NCBI GenBank assembly: GCA_002398515.1
Contig: DGZL01000152.1
Location: 41,761 to 54,761 of the forward strand
Direction of reading: 5' to 3'
DNA from: Firmicutes bacterium UBA4981
GTDB taxonomy: Bacteria > Bacillota > SHA-98 > UBA4971
Length of the DNA stretch: 13,001 nt
The position numbers and the translations under genes are program-made. The notes beneath the pieces were generated by a model. The model was given only the letters and a program-made list of their open reading frames with translations, had not been told where the DNA came from and did not search any database. This document shows, in pieces, positions 5,786 through 13,001 of this stretch (positions within the stretch are counted from its first letter, which is position 1; the number at the start of each line of letters is the position of its first letter).

Positions 5786-5801
5786 ATGTTCCGGGGATTT
5801 C

Positions 5802-7667
5802 TTATGTAGAAGACATGCCATCAGTGTCGCAGGCCAGGGTTTCCTTGAGCCGTTCCGCCAGTTTGTAGTTCATTCCCGGGACATTTGCGATTTCCTCGAC
5901 ACCGGCAGCGCGTATGCCTTTCAAAGACCCAAAAGCCGTAAGAAGAGCTTGAAGGCGCTTCTTGCCGATACCCGGGATTTCTTCAAGAGCCGACAGAGTA
6001 GATCTTTTCGTCCTCAACTGCCTATGGTATGAAACAGCGAATCTATGCGCCTCATCACGAATATGCCTGAGAAGTAGGAGGGCTTTTGAATCCTTGGGCA
6101 AGGCAATGGGTTGTTCTTGGCCTTCAGCAAAAATCAACTCGTGAGATTCTGCAAGACTAATAGTGGGAATATCATGGACGCCCAATTCAGAAAGCGCCTT
6201 CAGTCCGGCATTAAGCTGACCCTTACCCCCGTCAATAATGATGAGGTCAGGCAATTGCTTTCCGTTTTCATCGTGCTTTAGAATCCTCCTGTACCGCCTG
6301 GAAATTATCTCATGCATCATGGCATAATCGTCTTGACCTTCCACTGTCCTAATCTTGAAGCGCCGATACGACGACTTATCAGGTCGTCCGCGTTCAAATA
6401 CTACCATACTGCCGACAGCGTCAGTCCCCTGGATGGTTGATATGTCAAATGCTTCAATTCTCCTGGGAAGTCCGGGAAGTTCCAACGCTTCCATAAGCTC
6501 AAGCAATGCCGCGTCTTTCAGCGCCGCTTCTTGCATCACTCGTGTTTTTGCTTCCTCCAAACTGAGTTTTGCATTGTCAGTCGCCATACCCTGAAGATGT
6601 TTCTTATCGCCTCGCTGCGGAACACGAATACTGACTTTGCGGCCTTTTTTCTCCCTCAACCACATGCTAATCGCTTCTTCATCATCGGGTTTCAGAGGAA
6701 GCAATACCTCATCCGGGATGAAAGTAGCCTCATAGTAGTACTGCTTAACAAAAGCAGTGAGTATCTCAGCGTCAGGCACGTCATTGATATTAGTTATGAA
6801 GAAACGTTCGCGTCCCATGAGTTTCCCGGAACGGACGAAAAACACTTGGACACATACGTCGGTTTCGTCTCGAAAGTAGCCTACTACATCAATATCACTG
6901 CGCGAACCAAGGACTATCTTCTGCCGTTCAGTCGCACGTTCGATGGCTCTGACAGCATCCCGAATGGATATCGCCCTCTCAAAATCAAGTGAGTCTGAGG
7001 CTGCTTGCATCTCCTTTTTCATTGCACGTACTACCTGATCGTGACGTCCTTCCAGGAAAAGAATGATCTGGTTTATCAGCTCCATATACGCTTCCTTAGA
7101 TATCCTTCCTGAGCAAGGGGACAGGCATTTCTTTATGTGGTAATTAAGGCACGGCCGCACGTTTTGCGGCTGCTCTTCCCCTATCTGTTTCGAGCAGCTC
7201 CGAATAGGAAAAAGGTGCCTCAAAAAACGAAGGGTCTCGCGCATTGCGCCAACATCGGCATACGGCCCAAAGTAGCGGCTGCCGTCTTGTTCGACCCTTC
7301 TGGTCACGGTGACCCTGGGAAACTCGTCTCCGAGAGTAATCTTGATAAAGGGATAAGTCTTGTCATCCCTCAATTGCACGTTGAACCAAGGACGGTGTTT
7401 CTTTATCAGGTTGTTCTCGAGAATTAACGCTTCGACCTCAGAATCCGTGACAATGTACTCAAAATCCGCAATACGCTCCACAAGTATTTGAGTCCGCCTG
7501 GCCAGTCCGGCAGGAGATTGAAAGTAGGAACGGACCCTGTTTCTTAGGGATGAGGCCTTCCCCACATATATCACTTGGCCGGAAGAGTCTTTCATTACAT
7601 AGACTCCGGGCCTGTCAGGGAGGTCTTTGACTCTTTCTGTCAGATTAGTTTTCAGGTCAGAGCTCAT
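5802..7667 (-). CDS. uvrC: UvrC, excinuclease ABC endonuclease subunit
   Basis: UvrC makes the two incisions around DNA damage after UvrB has loaded at the lesion. The 621-residue product shows the full layout. An N-terminal GIY-YIG nuclease has GVY at 21-23, IYVGKA at 33-38 and Arg42, with an acidic patch at 77-84. Four cysteines (158, 173, 181, 185) follow the pattern of the iron-sulfur site reported in E. coli UvrC. A UVR segment that contacts UvrB lies around 200-240. An RNase H-like second nuclease has FDIST near residue 400, and tandem helix-hairpin-helix motifs (EIPGIGKKRLQALL, then NVPGMNYKLAERL) lie near the C-terminus. The ATG at 7667 overlaps the uvrA stop in TGATG. A TTG directly before it at 7670 is an alternative. 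Only a weak AGGTG precedes, so translational coupling to uvrA is likely. The last few residues lie in a short duplicated sequence. Confidence 0.97.
   Translation of the reverse strand: MSSDLKTNLTERVKDLPDRPGVYVMKDSSGQVIYVGKASSLRNRVRSYFQSPAGLARRTQILVERIADFEYIVTDSEVEALILENNLIKKHRPWFNVQLRDDKTYPFIKITLGDEFPRVTVTRRVEQDGSRYFGPYADVGAMRETLRFLRHLFPIRSCSKQIGEEQPQNVRPCLNYHIKKCLSPCSGRISKEAYMELINQIILFLEGRHDQVVRAMKKEMQAASDSLDFERAISIRDAVRAIERATERQKIVLGSRSDIDVVGYFRDETDVCVQVFFVRSGKLMGRERFFITNINDVPDAEILTAFVKQYYYEATFIPDEVLLPLKPDDEEAISMWLREKKGRKVSIRVPQRGDKKHLQGMATDNAKLSLEEAKTRVMQEAALKDAALLELMEALELPGLPRRIEAFDISTIQGTDAVGSMVVFERGRPDKSSYRRFKIRTVEGQDDYAMMHEIISRRYRRILKHDENGKQLPDLIIIDGGKGQLNAGLKALSELGVHDIPTISLAESHELIFAEGQEQPIALPKDSKALLLLRHIRDEAHRFAVSYHRQLRTKRSTLSALEEIPGIGKKRLQALLTAFGSLKGIRAAGVEEIANVPGMNYKLAERLKETLACDTDGMSST
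5811..5828 (+). repeat. 18-base direct repeat inside the uvrC 3' end
   Basis: Partner of 5768-5785, 43 bases away start to start. On the minus strand it encodes part of the last residues of UvrC (around CDTDGM), beyond the helix-hairpin-helix domain. Confidence 0.5.
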
Positions 7668-10495
7668 CAATAAAGCACCTGCCTAAGGAAATGTCCTGTG
7701 TAGGAAGCCTCTGCTTCTGCGACTTCTTCAGGGGTTCCGCATGCCACAACGGTTCCGCCCTTTTCGCCTCCTTCAGGACCTAAGTCAATAATGTAATCAG
7801 CAGTCTTTATCACGTCGAGGTTGTGCTCAATGACGAGGACAGTGTCGCCTTCGTCTACAAGGCGTCCCAGAACCTCGAGCAACCTATGAATATCAGCAAA
7901 GTGGAGCCCTGTTGTGGGCTCATCCAACATGTAGAGAGTTCTGCCATTGCTGCGTCTGCTGAGCTCCGTAGCCAGTTTGACTCTCTGCGCTTCCCCGCCT
8001 GACAAAGTTGTAGCAGGCTGTCCCAGCTTTATATATCCGAGTCCCACATCATACAGTGTCTCCAGCCTGCGTTTGATGCGAGGAATATTCCGGAAGAATT
8101 CAAGGGCTTCGTCTACTCTCATGTCCAACACGTCCGCTATGGTCTTTCCCTTATATTTAATCTCCAATGTTTCTCTGTTATATCGTTTCCCTCTGCACAC
8201 CTCACACGGGACATAAACATCAGGAAGGAAGTGCATTTCAATCTTTATGATGCCATCACCGCGGCAAGCTTCACACCTACCGCCTTTGACATTGAAACTG
8301 AACCTCCCCGGACGGTACCCGCGAGCCCTGGCTTCCTGGGTCAGAGCGAACGTCTGCCTGATAATGTCAAACGTGCCTGTGTACGTGGCAGGGTTCGATC
8401 TGGGAGTCCTACCGATAGGTGATTGATCCACATTGATAACACGATCCAGGTGTTCAAGCCCGAGGAGTCCATCGTGAGCCCCGGGTTTGACTGACGCCCT
8501 GTTCAAGTCGTGTGACAGCCTCTTGTACAGGATCTCATTTATCAGCGTGCTCTTCCCTGAACCTGAAACACCGGTCACACAGATGAACACGCCAAGGGGA
8601 ATCTCCACATCAATTCCTTTAAGATTATGTTCTCTTGCCCCTTTTATCAAAAGAGACTTTCCATTAGGACTGCGACGCTTGGCCGGGACAGGGATCTTCT
8701 CCTTTCCGGACAGGTAAAACCCGGTCAATGAATTTTCACAGGAGACTATGTCATCAATGGTTCCGGAAGCTACTACATGTCCACCTTCGGCCCCTGCGCC
8801 CGGCCCCACATCAATAATATGATCTGCGGATCTAATAGTCTCTTCGTCATGCTCTACCACAATGACAGTGTTCCCCAGGTCACGAAGGTTCTTCAGTGTG
8901 CTTATCAGACGTCTGTTATCACGTTGATGAAGTCCGATACTGGGTTCATCAAGTATATAGAGCACCCCGACAAGGCTTGATCCAATCTGAGTGGCCAGCC
9001 TTATGCGTTGAGCTTCCCCACCTGCCAGCGTGCCGGCAGGCCTGTCAAGGGTAAGATAATCCAGGCCGACGTTAACCAAGAACCCCAGGCGCTCGCGAAT
9101 CTCTTTCAAAACTTGTCCTGCAATGAGGCGCTCTCGATCAGTCAATTCCAGGCTTTCAAAGAAATCACAGGCATCTTGGCATGACAAGGAGGTAACTTGC
9201 ATTATTGACTTGCCTCCCACCGTTACGGCGAGACTTTCCGGTCTAAGCCTTGCGCCACCGCATGCAGGACAAGTCCTTGCTGTTATAAAGTCCTCGATTT
9301 CTTCCTTTACCCCCTGTGAGCGAACCTCCCTATACCTGCGCTCCAGATAAGGCACTAATCCTTCGTAGCCCGTTTCCCGCGATACATAATTGCCTGAAAA
9401 GTCATGGTACGGGAATCTGAACTTCTCCCTCCCCGCACCATAAAGCAGGATCTTCCGGTGCTCCGGAGACAAGAGACTTACCGGCACAGTCGGGTTTATT
9501 CCAAAGCGTTCACACACCTTTATGACTCTGTTTGCAAAGAAATCACTGCGAGTCCCTTCAAAGGATCTTCGCCAAGGCACCAACGCGCCTTCCATCACAC
9601 TTACCTCAGAATTCAAAACGAGTTCCGGGTCAATCTCCTCTTTGGTTCCCAGTCCGGCACACTCAGGACATGCGCCGTACGGGCTGTTGAAGGAAAACAT
9701 CCTCGGAGTCAGTTCTTCAAAACTGATTCCACATTCAACGCAAGCGAATTTCTCACTGAAGACCAGGTCTTCTTTGCCCAGGACGTTGATTACGGTAATT
9801 CCGTTACTCTGTCTCATAGCCAACTCTATTGAGTCAGCCAGACGTTTCTCTATTCCTTCGCGGATTGCCAAGCGATCAACGACTATTTCGATAGTATGGC
9901 TTTTGTATCGATCCAGCGCTATATCTTCGTCAACCCGAAAGGCCTCTCCATTGACTCTGACCCTGACGAATCCGTCTTTTCTGATATCCTCAAGGACCTT
10001 CTTGTGTTCACCTTTCTTTCCTCGAATCACAGGCGCCAGCACCTGCACCTTCGTGCCTTCGCCAAGGGCCATTACTTGATCGACAATCTGCTCTACCGTC
10101 TGCTGAGTAATGGGTAATCCGCATTTTGGGCAATGGGGTTTGCCTATTCTCGCAAATAGAAGCCTTAGGTAATCGTATATCTCCGTTACCGTCCCCACCG
10201 TGGATCTGGGGTTTCTGCTCCCGCTCTTCTGGTCAATGGCTATGGCAGGGGAAAGACCTTCGATGTAGTCTACATCAGGCTTGTCCATTTGCCCAAGGAA
10301 TTGTCGGGCGTAAGCTGAAAGGGATTCCACATAACGCCTCTGGCCTTCAGCATAGATTGTGTCGAATGCCAAAGACGATTTTCCGGAACCGCTAATCCCG
10401 GTGATAACAACAAGCTTATCCCTGGGTATCTTGACATTTATGTTCTTCAGGTTGTGCTGTCTGGCACCCCTGACTACTATGAAATCTTTGCTCAC
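7667..10495 (-). CDS. uvrA: UvrA, excinuclease ABC ATPase/damage-recognition subunit
   Basis: UvrA dimers scan DNA for distortions and deliver UvrB. From GTG at 10495 the product has 942 residues, the usual family size. The frame stays open for another 64 codons into uvrB, but GGAGGAGA at 10500-10507 lies 5 bases before this GTG and the conserved N-terminus begins here (SKDFIVVRGARQHNL). It has two ABC ATPase halves. The first Walker A is GISGSGKS at 33-40, with an LAGGEAQR signature and YILDEPSIGLH in the first half. The second Walker A is GVSGSGKST at 642-650, with LSGGEAQR near 831-838 and YMLDEPTTGLH from about 855. Zinc modules are visible as CVEC/CPEC in the first half and CEAC/CEVC (741-767) in the second; a CPACGG also lies in the first half. 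It begins 22 bases after uvrB. No defect seen. Confidence 0.98.
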   Translation of the reverse strand: MSKDFIVVRGARQHNLKNINVKIPRDKLVVITGISGSGKSSLAFDTIYAEGQRRYVESLSAYARQFLGQMDKPDVDYIEGLSPAIAIDQKSGSRNPRSTVGTVTEIYDYLRLLFARIGKPHCPKCGLPITQQTVEQIVDQVMALGEGTKVQVLAPVIRGKKGEHKKVLEDIRKDGFVRVRVNGEAFRVDEDIALDRYKSHTIEIVVDRLAIREGIEKRLADSIELAMRQSNGITVINVLGKEDLVFSEKFACVECGISFEELTPRMFSFNSPYGACPECAGLGTKEEIDPELVLNSEVSVMEGALVPWRRSFEGTRSDFFANRVIKVCERFGINPTVPVSLLSPEHRKILLYGAGREKFRFPYHDFSGNYVSRETGYEGLVPYLERRYREVRSQGVKEEIEDFITARTCPACGGARLRPESLAVTVGGKSIMQVTSLSCQDACDFFESLELTDRERLIAGQVLKEIRERLGFLVNVGLDYLTLDRPAGTLAGGEAQRIRLATQIGSSLVGVLYILDEPSIGLHQRDNRRLISTLKNLRDLGNTVIVVEHDEETIRSADHIIDVGPGAGAEGGHVVASGTIDDIVSCENSLTGFYLSGKEKIPVPAKRRSPNGKSLLIKGAREHNLKGIDVEIPLGVFICVTGVSGSGKSTLINEILYKRLSHDLNRASVKPGAHDGLLGLEHLDRVINVDQSPIGRTPRSNPATYTGTFDIIRQTFALTQEARARGYRPGRFSFNVKGGRCEACRGDGIIKIEMHFLPDVYVPCEVCRGKRYNRETLEIKYKGKTIADVLDMRVDEALEFFRNIPRIKRRLETLYDVGLGYIKLGQPATTLSGGEAQRVKLATELSRRSNGRTLYMLDEPTTGLHFADIHRLLEVLGRLVDEGDTVLVIEHNLDVIKTADYIIDLGPEGGEKGGTVVACGTPEEVAEAEASYTGHFLRQVLY

Positions 10496-10499
10496 GCTA

Positions 10500-10507
10500 T
10501 CTCCTCC
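10500..10507 (-). promoter_or_regulatory. ribosome binding site deciding the uvrA GTG start
   Basis: GGAGGAGA on the minus strand, 5 bases before GTG 10495, in the gap between uvrB and uvrA. It rules out the longer upstream start that would overlap the uvrB end by 170 bases. Confidence 0.85.
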
Positions 10508-10517
10508 GGAAACCTCT

Positions 10518-12491
10518 TCATTGGACAAACCGCTTGCGGAGGTCTCGTATCTTGTCGCGAAGTTCTGCAGCACGCTCAAACTCCAAAGCCTGGGCTGCCT
10601 TATACATCTCGTCTTCCAAGGTCCGTATGAGTTTTGCCGCCTCTTTATGGGACATGGCAGTCTCATCCAACCCGTAAACCGGCTCATCTTCAGCGACCTT
10701 TAACATTTCAGTTATGTCATAAATGGCCTTCTTCACGGATTTAGGAGTAATGCCGTATCGTCTATTATACTCCGTCTGAATGTTGCGACGCCGATAAGTT
10801 TCGTCAATAGCCCTTTCCATAGATTTGGTGATGCTGTCAGCGTACATTATGACCTTGCCGTTGACATTACGCGCAGCACGGCCGATAGTCTGGATAAGCG
10901 ATGTTTCTGAGCGTAGGAAACCTTCTTTGTCCGCATCCAGAATTGCTACAAGTGAAACCTCAGGAAGGTCCAGACCTTCCCTGAGAAGGTTGATTCCCAC
11001 TAAAACATCAAATTCCCCGAGACGCAAGTCTCTTAGGATCTCCACCCGCTCGAGGGTTTGCACTTCCGAATGCAGGTATCTGGCTTTCACTCCGACTTCC
11101 ACCAGGTAGTCCGTGAGGTCCTCCGCCATTTTCTTAGTAAGTGTAGTCACAAGGGCTCTCTCATTCGCCCTCACCCGATCTTGGATCTCAGCCAGAAGGT
11201 CATCGATTTGATTCCGTGTAGGACGAACCATTATCTCGGGATCAACCAGCCCCGTAGGCCTGATGATTTGCTCCACCACCTGATTACTTACGTCAAACTC
11301 ATATCGTCCCGGGGTCGCTGAAGCAAAGATCACTTGGTTTACACGCGCCTGAAACTCATTGAACGTGAGGGGTCGATTATCGTAAGCTGAAGGCAATCTG
11401 AACCCGTATTCAACGAGGTTTTGTTTGCGTGATCTGTCCCCTGCGTGCATAGCATGTAACTGGGGAAGTGTTACATGAGACTCGTCAATGATTATCAAGA
11501 AATCAGGGGGGAAATAATCCAAGAGCGTTGCCGGCGGCTCACCGGGTTCTCTCCCTGTCAAGTGACGCGAGTAGTTTTCAATCCCCTGACAGTATCCGAC
11601 TTCACGAAGCATCTCCAGATCATACCTGGTCCTTTGCTCAAGTCGCTGAGCCTCCAAGAGTTTTCCTCTTCCACGCAAGAAGGCGAGTCTCTCCTCGAGT
11701 TCTTCCTCGATACTGACAATGGCACGCTTTAGTTTCTCCTCATTGGTGATGAAATGGGTCGCGGGAAAAATTGTTATAGACTCTCGTTCCTCCAATATTT
11801 CTCCGGTGACTGCGTCTGCTTCCAGGATGCGGTCGACTTCATCACCGAAAAACTCGATTCGCATTACGTTTTCCTCGTATGCAGGGATTATCTCAACAAC
11901 ATCTCCGCGGACCCGAAACGTCCCTCTGGTAAATCCAATGTCGTTGCGTACATACTGAATCCTTACAAGATCTCTCAGAATCCCGTCTCTATCAGCCTCT
12001 TGCCCAAGTTTCAGAGAGACTGTCATTCCCTTGTAGTCTTCAGGAGAACCAAGACCGTAGATGCATGATACACTTGCCACAATCAGGACATCACTTCGTT
12101 CCAGGAGAGCGCTTGTAGCTCTGTGCCGCAACCTGTCAATCTCATCATTTATGGACGCGTCCTTCTCAATGTAAGTATCAGATTGTGGGACATAAGCTTC
12201 AGGCTGGTAGTAATCGTAGTAACTGACGAAATACTCAACAGCGTTATCCGGAAACAACGCGCGAAATTCACTGCATAGTTGAGCTGCTAATGTCTTGTTA
12301 TGGGCAATAACGAGAGTAGGTTTTTGCGCTTCCTGGACTACCAAGGCATCAGTGAAGGTTTTGCCTGTTCCTGTAGCGCCAAGTAGAGTCTGAAATCTAT
12401 GTCCCGCTATAATGCCTTCCTGCAACTTACGGGCAGCTTCAGCTTGGTCGCCTTTGGGCGTCATATCTGTCTTTAACTCAAATTCACTCAA
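10518..12491 (-). CDS. uvrB: UvrB, excinuclease ABC helicase-like subunit
   Basis: UvrB receives DNA from UvrA, inserts its beta-hairpin between the strands to verify the lesion and recruits UvrC. The 657-residue product contains Walker A GATGTGKT at 38-45 (Lys44), the aromatic beta-hairpin region YYDYYQPEAYVP around 91-102, and the Walker B-type IIDES at 334-338. The C-terminal helicase domain is at about 415-550 (LVGINLLREGLDLPEV, QTIGRAAR), and the UVR domain that binds UvrC is at about 620-655. The start chosen is TTG at 12491 because GGGAGG (12500-12505) lies 8 bases before it; the ATG at codon 10 has no such site. It is the first gene of a uvrB-uvrA-uvrC operon. A degenerate LexA-type box lies 220 bases upstream. 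No defect seen. Confidence 0.98.
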   Translation of the reverse strand: MSEFELKTDMTPKGDQAEAARKLQEGIIAGHRFQTLLGATGTGKTFTDALVVQEAQKPTLVIAHNKTLAAQLCSEFRALFPDNAVEYFVSYYDYYQPEAYVPQSDTYIEKDASINDEIDRLRHRATSALLERSDVLIVASVSCIYGLGSPEDYKGMTVSLKLGQEADRDGILRDLVRIQYVRNDIGFTRGTFRVRGDVVEIIPAYEENVMRIEFFGDEVDRILEADAVTGEILEERESITIFPATHFITNEEKLKRAIVSIEEELEERLAFLRGRGKLLEAQRLEQRTRYDLEMLREVGYCQGIENYSRHLTGREPGEPPATLLDYFPPDFLIIIDESHVTLPQLHAMHAGDRSRKQNLVEYGFRLPSAYDNRPLTFNEFQARVNQVIFASATPGRYEFDVSNQVVEQIIRPTGLVDPEIMVRPTRNQIDDLLAEIQDRVRANERALVTTLTKKMAEDLTDYLVEVGVKARYLHSEVQTLERVEILRDLRLGEFDVLVGINLLREGLDLPEVSLVAILDADKEGFLRSETSLIQTIGRAARNVNGKVIMYADSITKSMERAIDETYRRRNIQTEYNRRYGITPKSVKKAIYDITEMLKVAEDEPVYGLDETAMSHKEAAKLIRTLEDEMYKAAQALEFERAAELRDKIRDLRKRFVQ

Positions 12492-12499
12492 CTAATAAG

Positions 12500-12505
12500 C
12501 CTCCC
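12500..12505 (-). promoter_or_regulatory. ribosome binding site supporting the uvrB TTG start
   Basis: GGGAGG on the minus strand with an 8-base spacer to TTG 12491. Confidence 0.8.
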
Positions 12506-12589
12506 ACTGAACACTGCAAAAGACTTCTTGCTGCTTGACTTTGGTCAGTTGAAACAGCCCTTGAAGTCTCGCCGGCGAATCCTATGATA

Positions 12590-12618
12590 ATTCTAAAACA
12601 CCCCTCTTAATACTGCAA
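12590..12618 (-). promoter_or_regulatory. weak candidate promoter for uvrBAC
   Basis: On the minus strand TTGCAG (12613-12618) and TAGAAT (12590-12595) are 17 bases apart, about 100 bases before the uvrB start. The -35 is a poor match. It is listed because it is the best-spaced pair I found between uvrB and the candidate LexA box. Confidence 0.25.
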
Positions 12619-12710
12619 TGTATCCTGATAACCAGTTCCTGGCACACCACCCTACAAGCTGTATCCGCTGAGCCTGTGGAGGCCTGTAGGCCGAAAGCAC
12701 TCCCAGGCTA

Positions 12711-12724
12711 CGAACATACATTCG
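12711..12724. promoter_or_regulatory. candidate LexA/DinR SOS box upstream of uvrBAC
   Basis: CGAACATACATTCG matches the Bacillus-type SOS box CGAAC-N4-GTTCG at 9 of 10 fixed positions. On the minus strand it reads CGAATGTATGTTCG, with one half-site perfect. uvrBA is SOS-induced in B. subtilis, so the gene context fits. Against it, the box is 220 bases from the uvrB start, no good promoter hexamers overlap it, and it lies near the kinase remnant. Confidence 0.45.
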
Positions 12725-12734
12725 GCATCATTGA

Positions 12735-12971
12735 AGTATCTCCTCCCAATGCACAGAACAATATCGGACCGTGGATATTAAGGACACAGTTGGAGCGGGT
12801 GACTATTTACACGCGGGCTTCATTTGCGGCACGATTCGAGGGTAATTGACGGAGAGATGTGCTGCATCCGGCAATACTACCGCAGCCTCCAACACATCTC
12901 GTTCTATGGCCGGACCAGGCCCGGTATCCGGAGCAGAAGTGAAACACGCAGTGACAGCCATCTTTACCTAA
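12735..12971 (+). pseudogene. 3' remnant of a PfkB-family carbohydrate kinase
   Basis: In one plus-strand frame the sequence encodes VDIKDTVGAGDYLHAGF (12771-12821), the PfkB signature 2 with its catalytic Asp (GAGD). The usual downstream C-terminal helix follows in the same frame (CAASGNTTAASNTS, then MAGPGPVSGAEV). The frame is broken by an in-frame TAA at 12843-12845 between the two blocks and by a TGA at 12732-12734. The N-terminal two thirds and the substrate-binding region are missing, since uvrB begins only 240 bases to the left. An adjacent frame (12709-12756) contains EVSPPN, which may be the residue of the strand before the signature, implying a frameshift as well. Members of the family phosphorylate sugars or nucleosides; the substrate cannot be told. 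Almost certainly non-functional, although the last bases before the window edge were not checked against an intact relative. Confidence 0.75.
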
Positions 12972-13001
12972 GTATGACTTCATTAGTTTTCGCTCGTTTT
13001 C

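Larger units (their letters stand above)
5187..5801. other. intergenic region without a credible gene; rich in degenerate repeats
   Basis: This stretch lies between the uvrC stop and the DUF2089 promoter. Short frames exist on the plus strand, but none has a ribosome binding site or a recognisable product. The region holds the direct and inverted repeats listed separately. I found no clear rho-independent terminator after uvrC: the strongest hairpins here lack a following T-run on either strand. Confidence 0.6.
12492..13001. other. uvrBAC upstream region, no intact gene
   Basis: These 510 bases contain the uvrB ribosome binding site, a weak promoter candidate, the candidate SOS box and the kinase remnant. 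No intact gene or RNA gene is seen. From the end of the remnant (12972) to the window edge nothing can be assigned. Confidence 0.6.

Noticed and set aside
5658..6032. Plus-strand frame running into the uvrC 3' end
   Set aside because: It overlaps more than 200 bases of the clearly coding uvrC on the other strand and has no family resemblance.
10496..10687. Longer uvrA start 64 codons upstream
   Set aside because: It would overlap uvrB by 170 bases, lacks similarity to UvrA, and the strong ribosome binding site before GTG 10495 fixes the start.

Overview
The window looks like chromosomal DNA from a Gram-positive bacterium of the Bacillota, probably a clostridial or related lineage. The basis is strong GGAGG-type ribosome binding sites, frequent GTG and TTG starts, a YhaM-type exoribonuclease, a YvlB/LiaX plus YvlD gene pair, and a candidate Bacillus-type LexA box. 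No mobile element, CRISPR array, rRNA or tRNA was recognised. All intact genes are on the minus strand, so transcription runs from right to left.

Right side (about 5.8-12.5 kb): a compact nucleotide-excision-repair operon uvrB-uvrA-uvrC. There are 22 bases between uvrB and uvrA, and a TGATG stop/start overlap between uvrA and uvrC. UvrA2B finds lesions, UvrB holds the damaged strand and UvrC cuts on both sides. The 510 bases upstream of uvrB hold a candidate SOS box and, on the plus strand, the decayed 3' end of a PfkB-family sugar kinase.

Middle (about 5.1-5.8 kb): about 650 bases without a credible gene. It holds degenerate direct repeats built on a CGACCAC core, several perfect inverted repeats, and a consensus sigma-A promoter embedded in inverted repeats of ATGTC/GACAT half-sites that drives the next operon.

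Left-centre (about 2.1-5.1 kb): an envelope-stress-like cluster. It encodes a zinc-ribbon/HTH DUF2089 regulator, a YvlB/LiaX-like DUF4097 beta-repeat protein, a small protein with the same YvlB/LiaX-type N-terminal module, an unrecognised protein that looks like a divergent relative of that small protein, and a four-helix YvlD-type membrane protein. One short helical module occurs in three consecutive genes, and the motif ATGTC-N3-GACAT occurs before two of them. This is the most interesting part of the window: possibly a one-component, self-regulated counterpart of LiaFSR/LiaX-type systems.

Left end: a Cof-type HAD phosphatase follows the membrane-protein gene after 5 bases, then a YhaM-like 3'-5' exoribonuclease (OB fold plus HD domain) after a 119-base gap with a possible promoter. 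The first 193 bases contain nothing that can be assigned.
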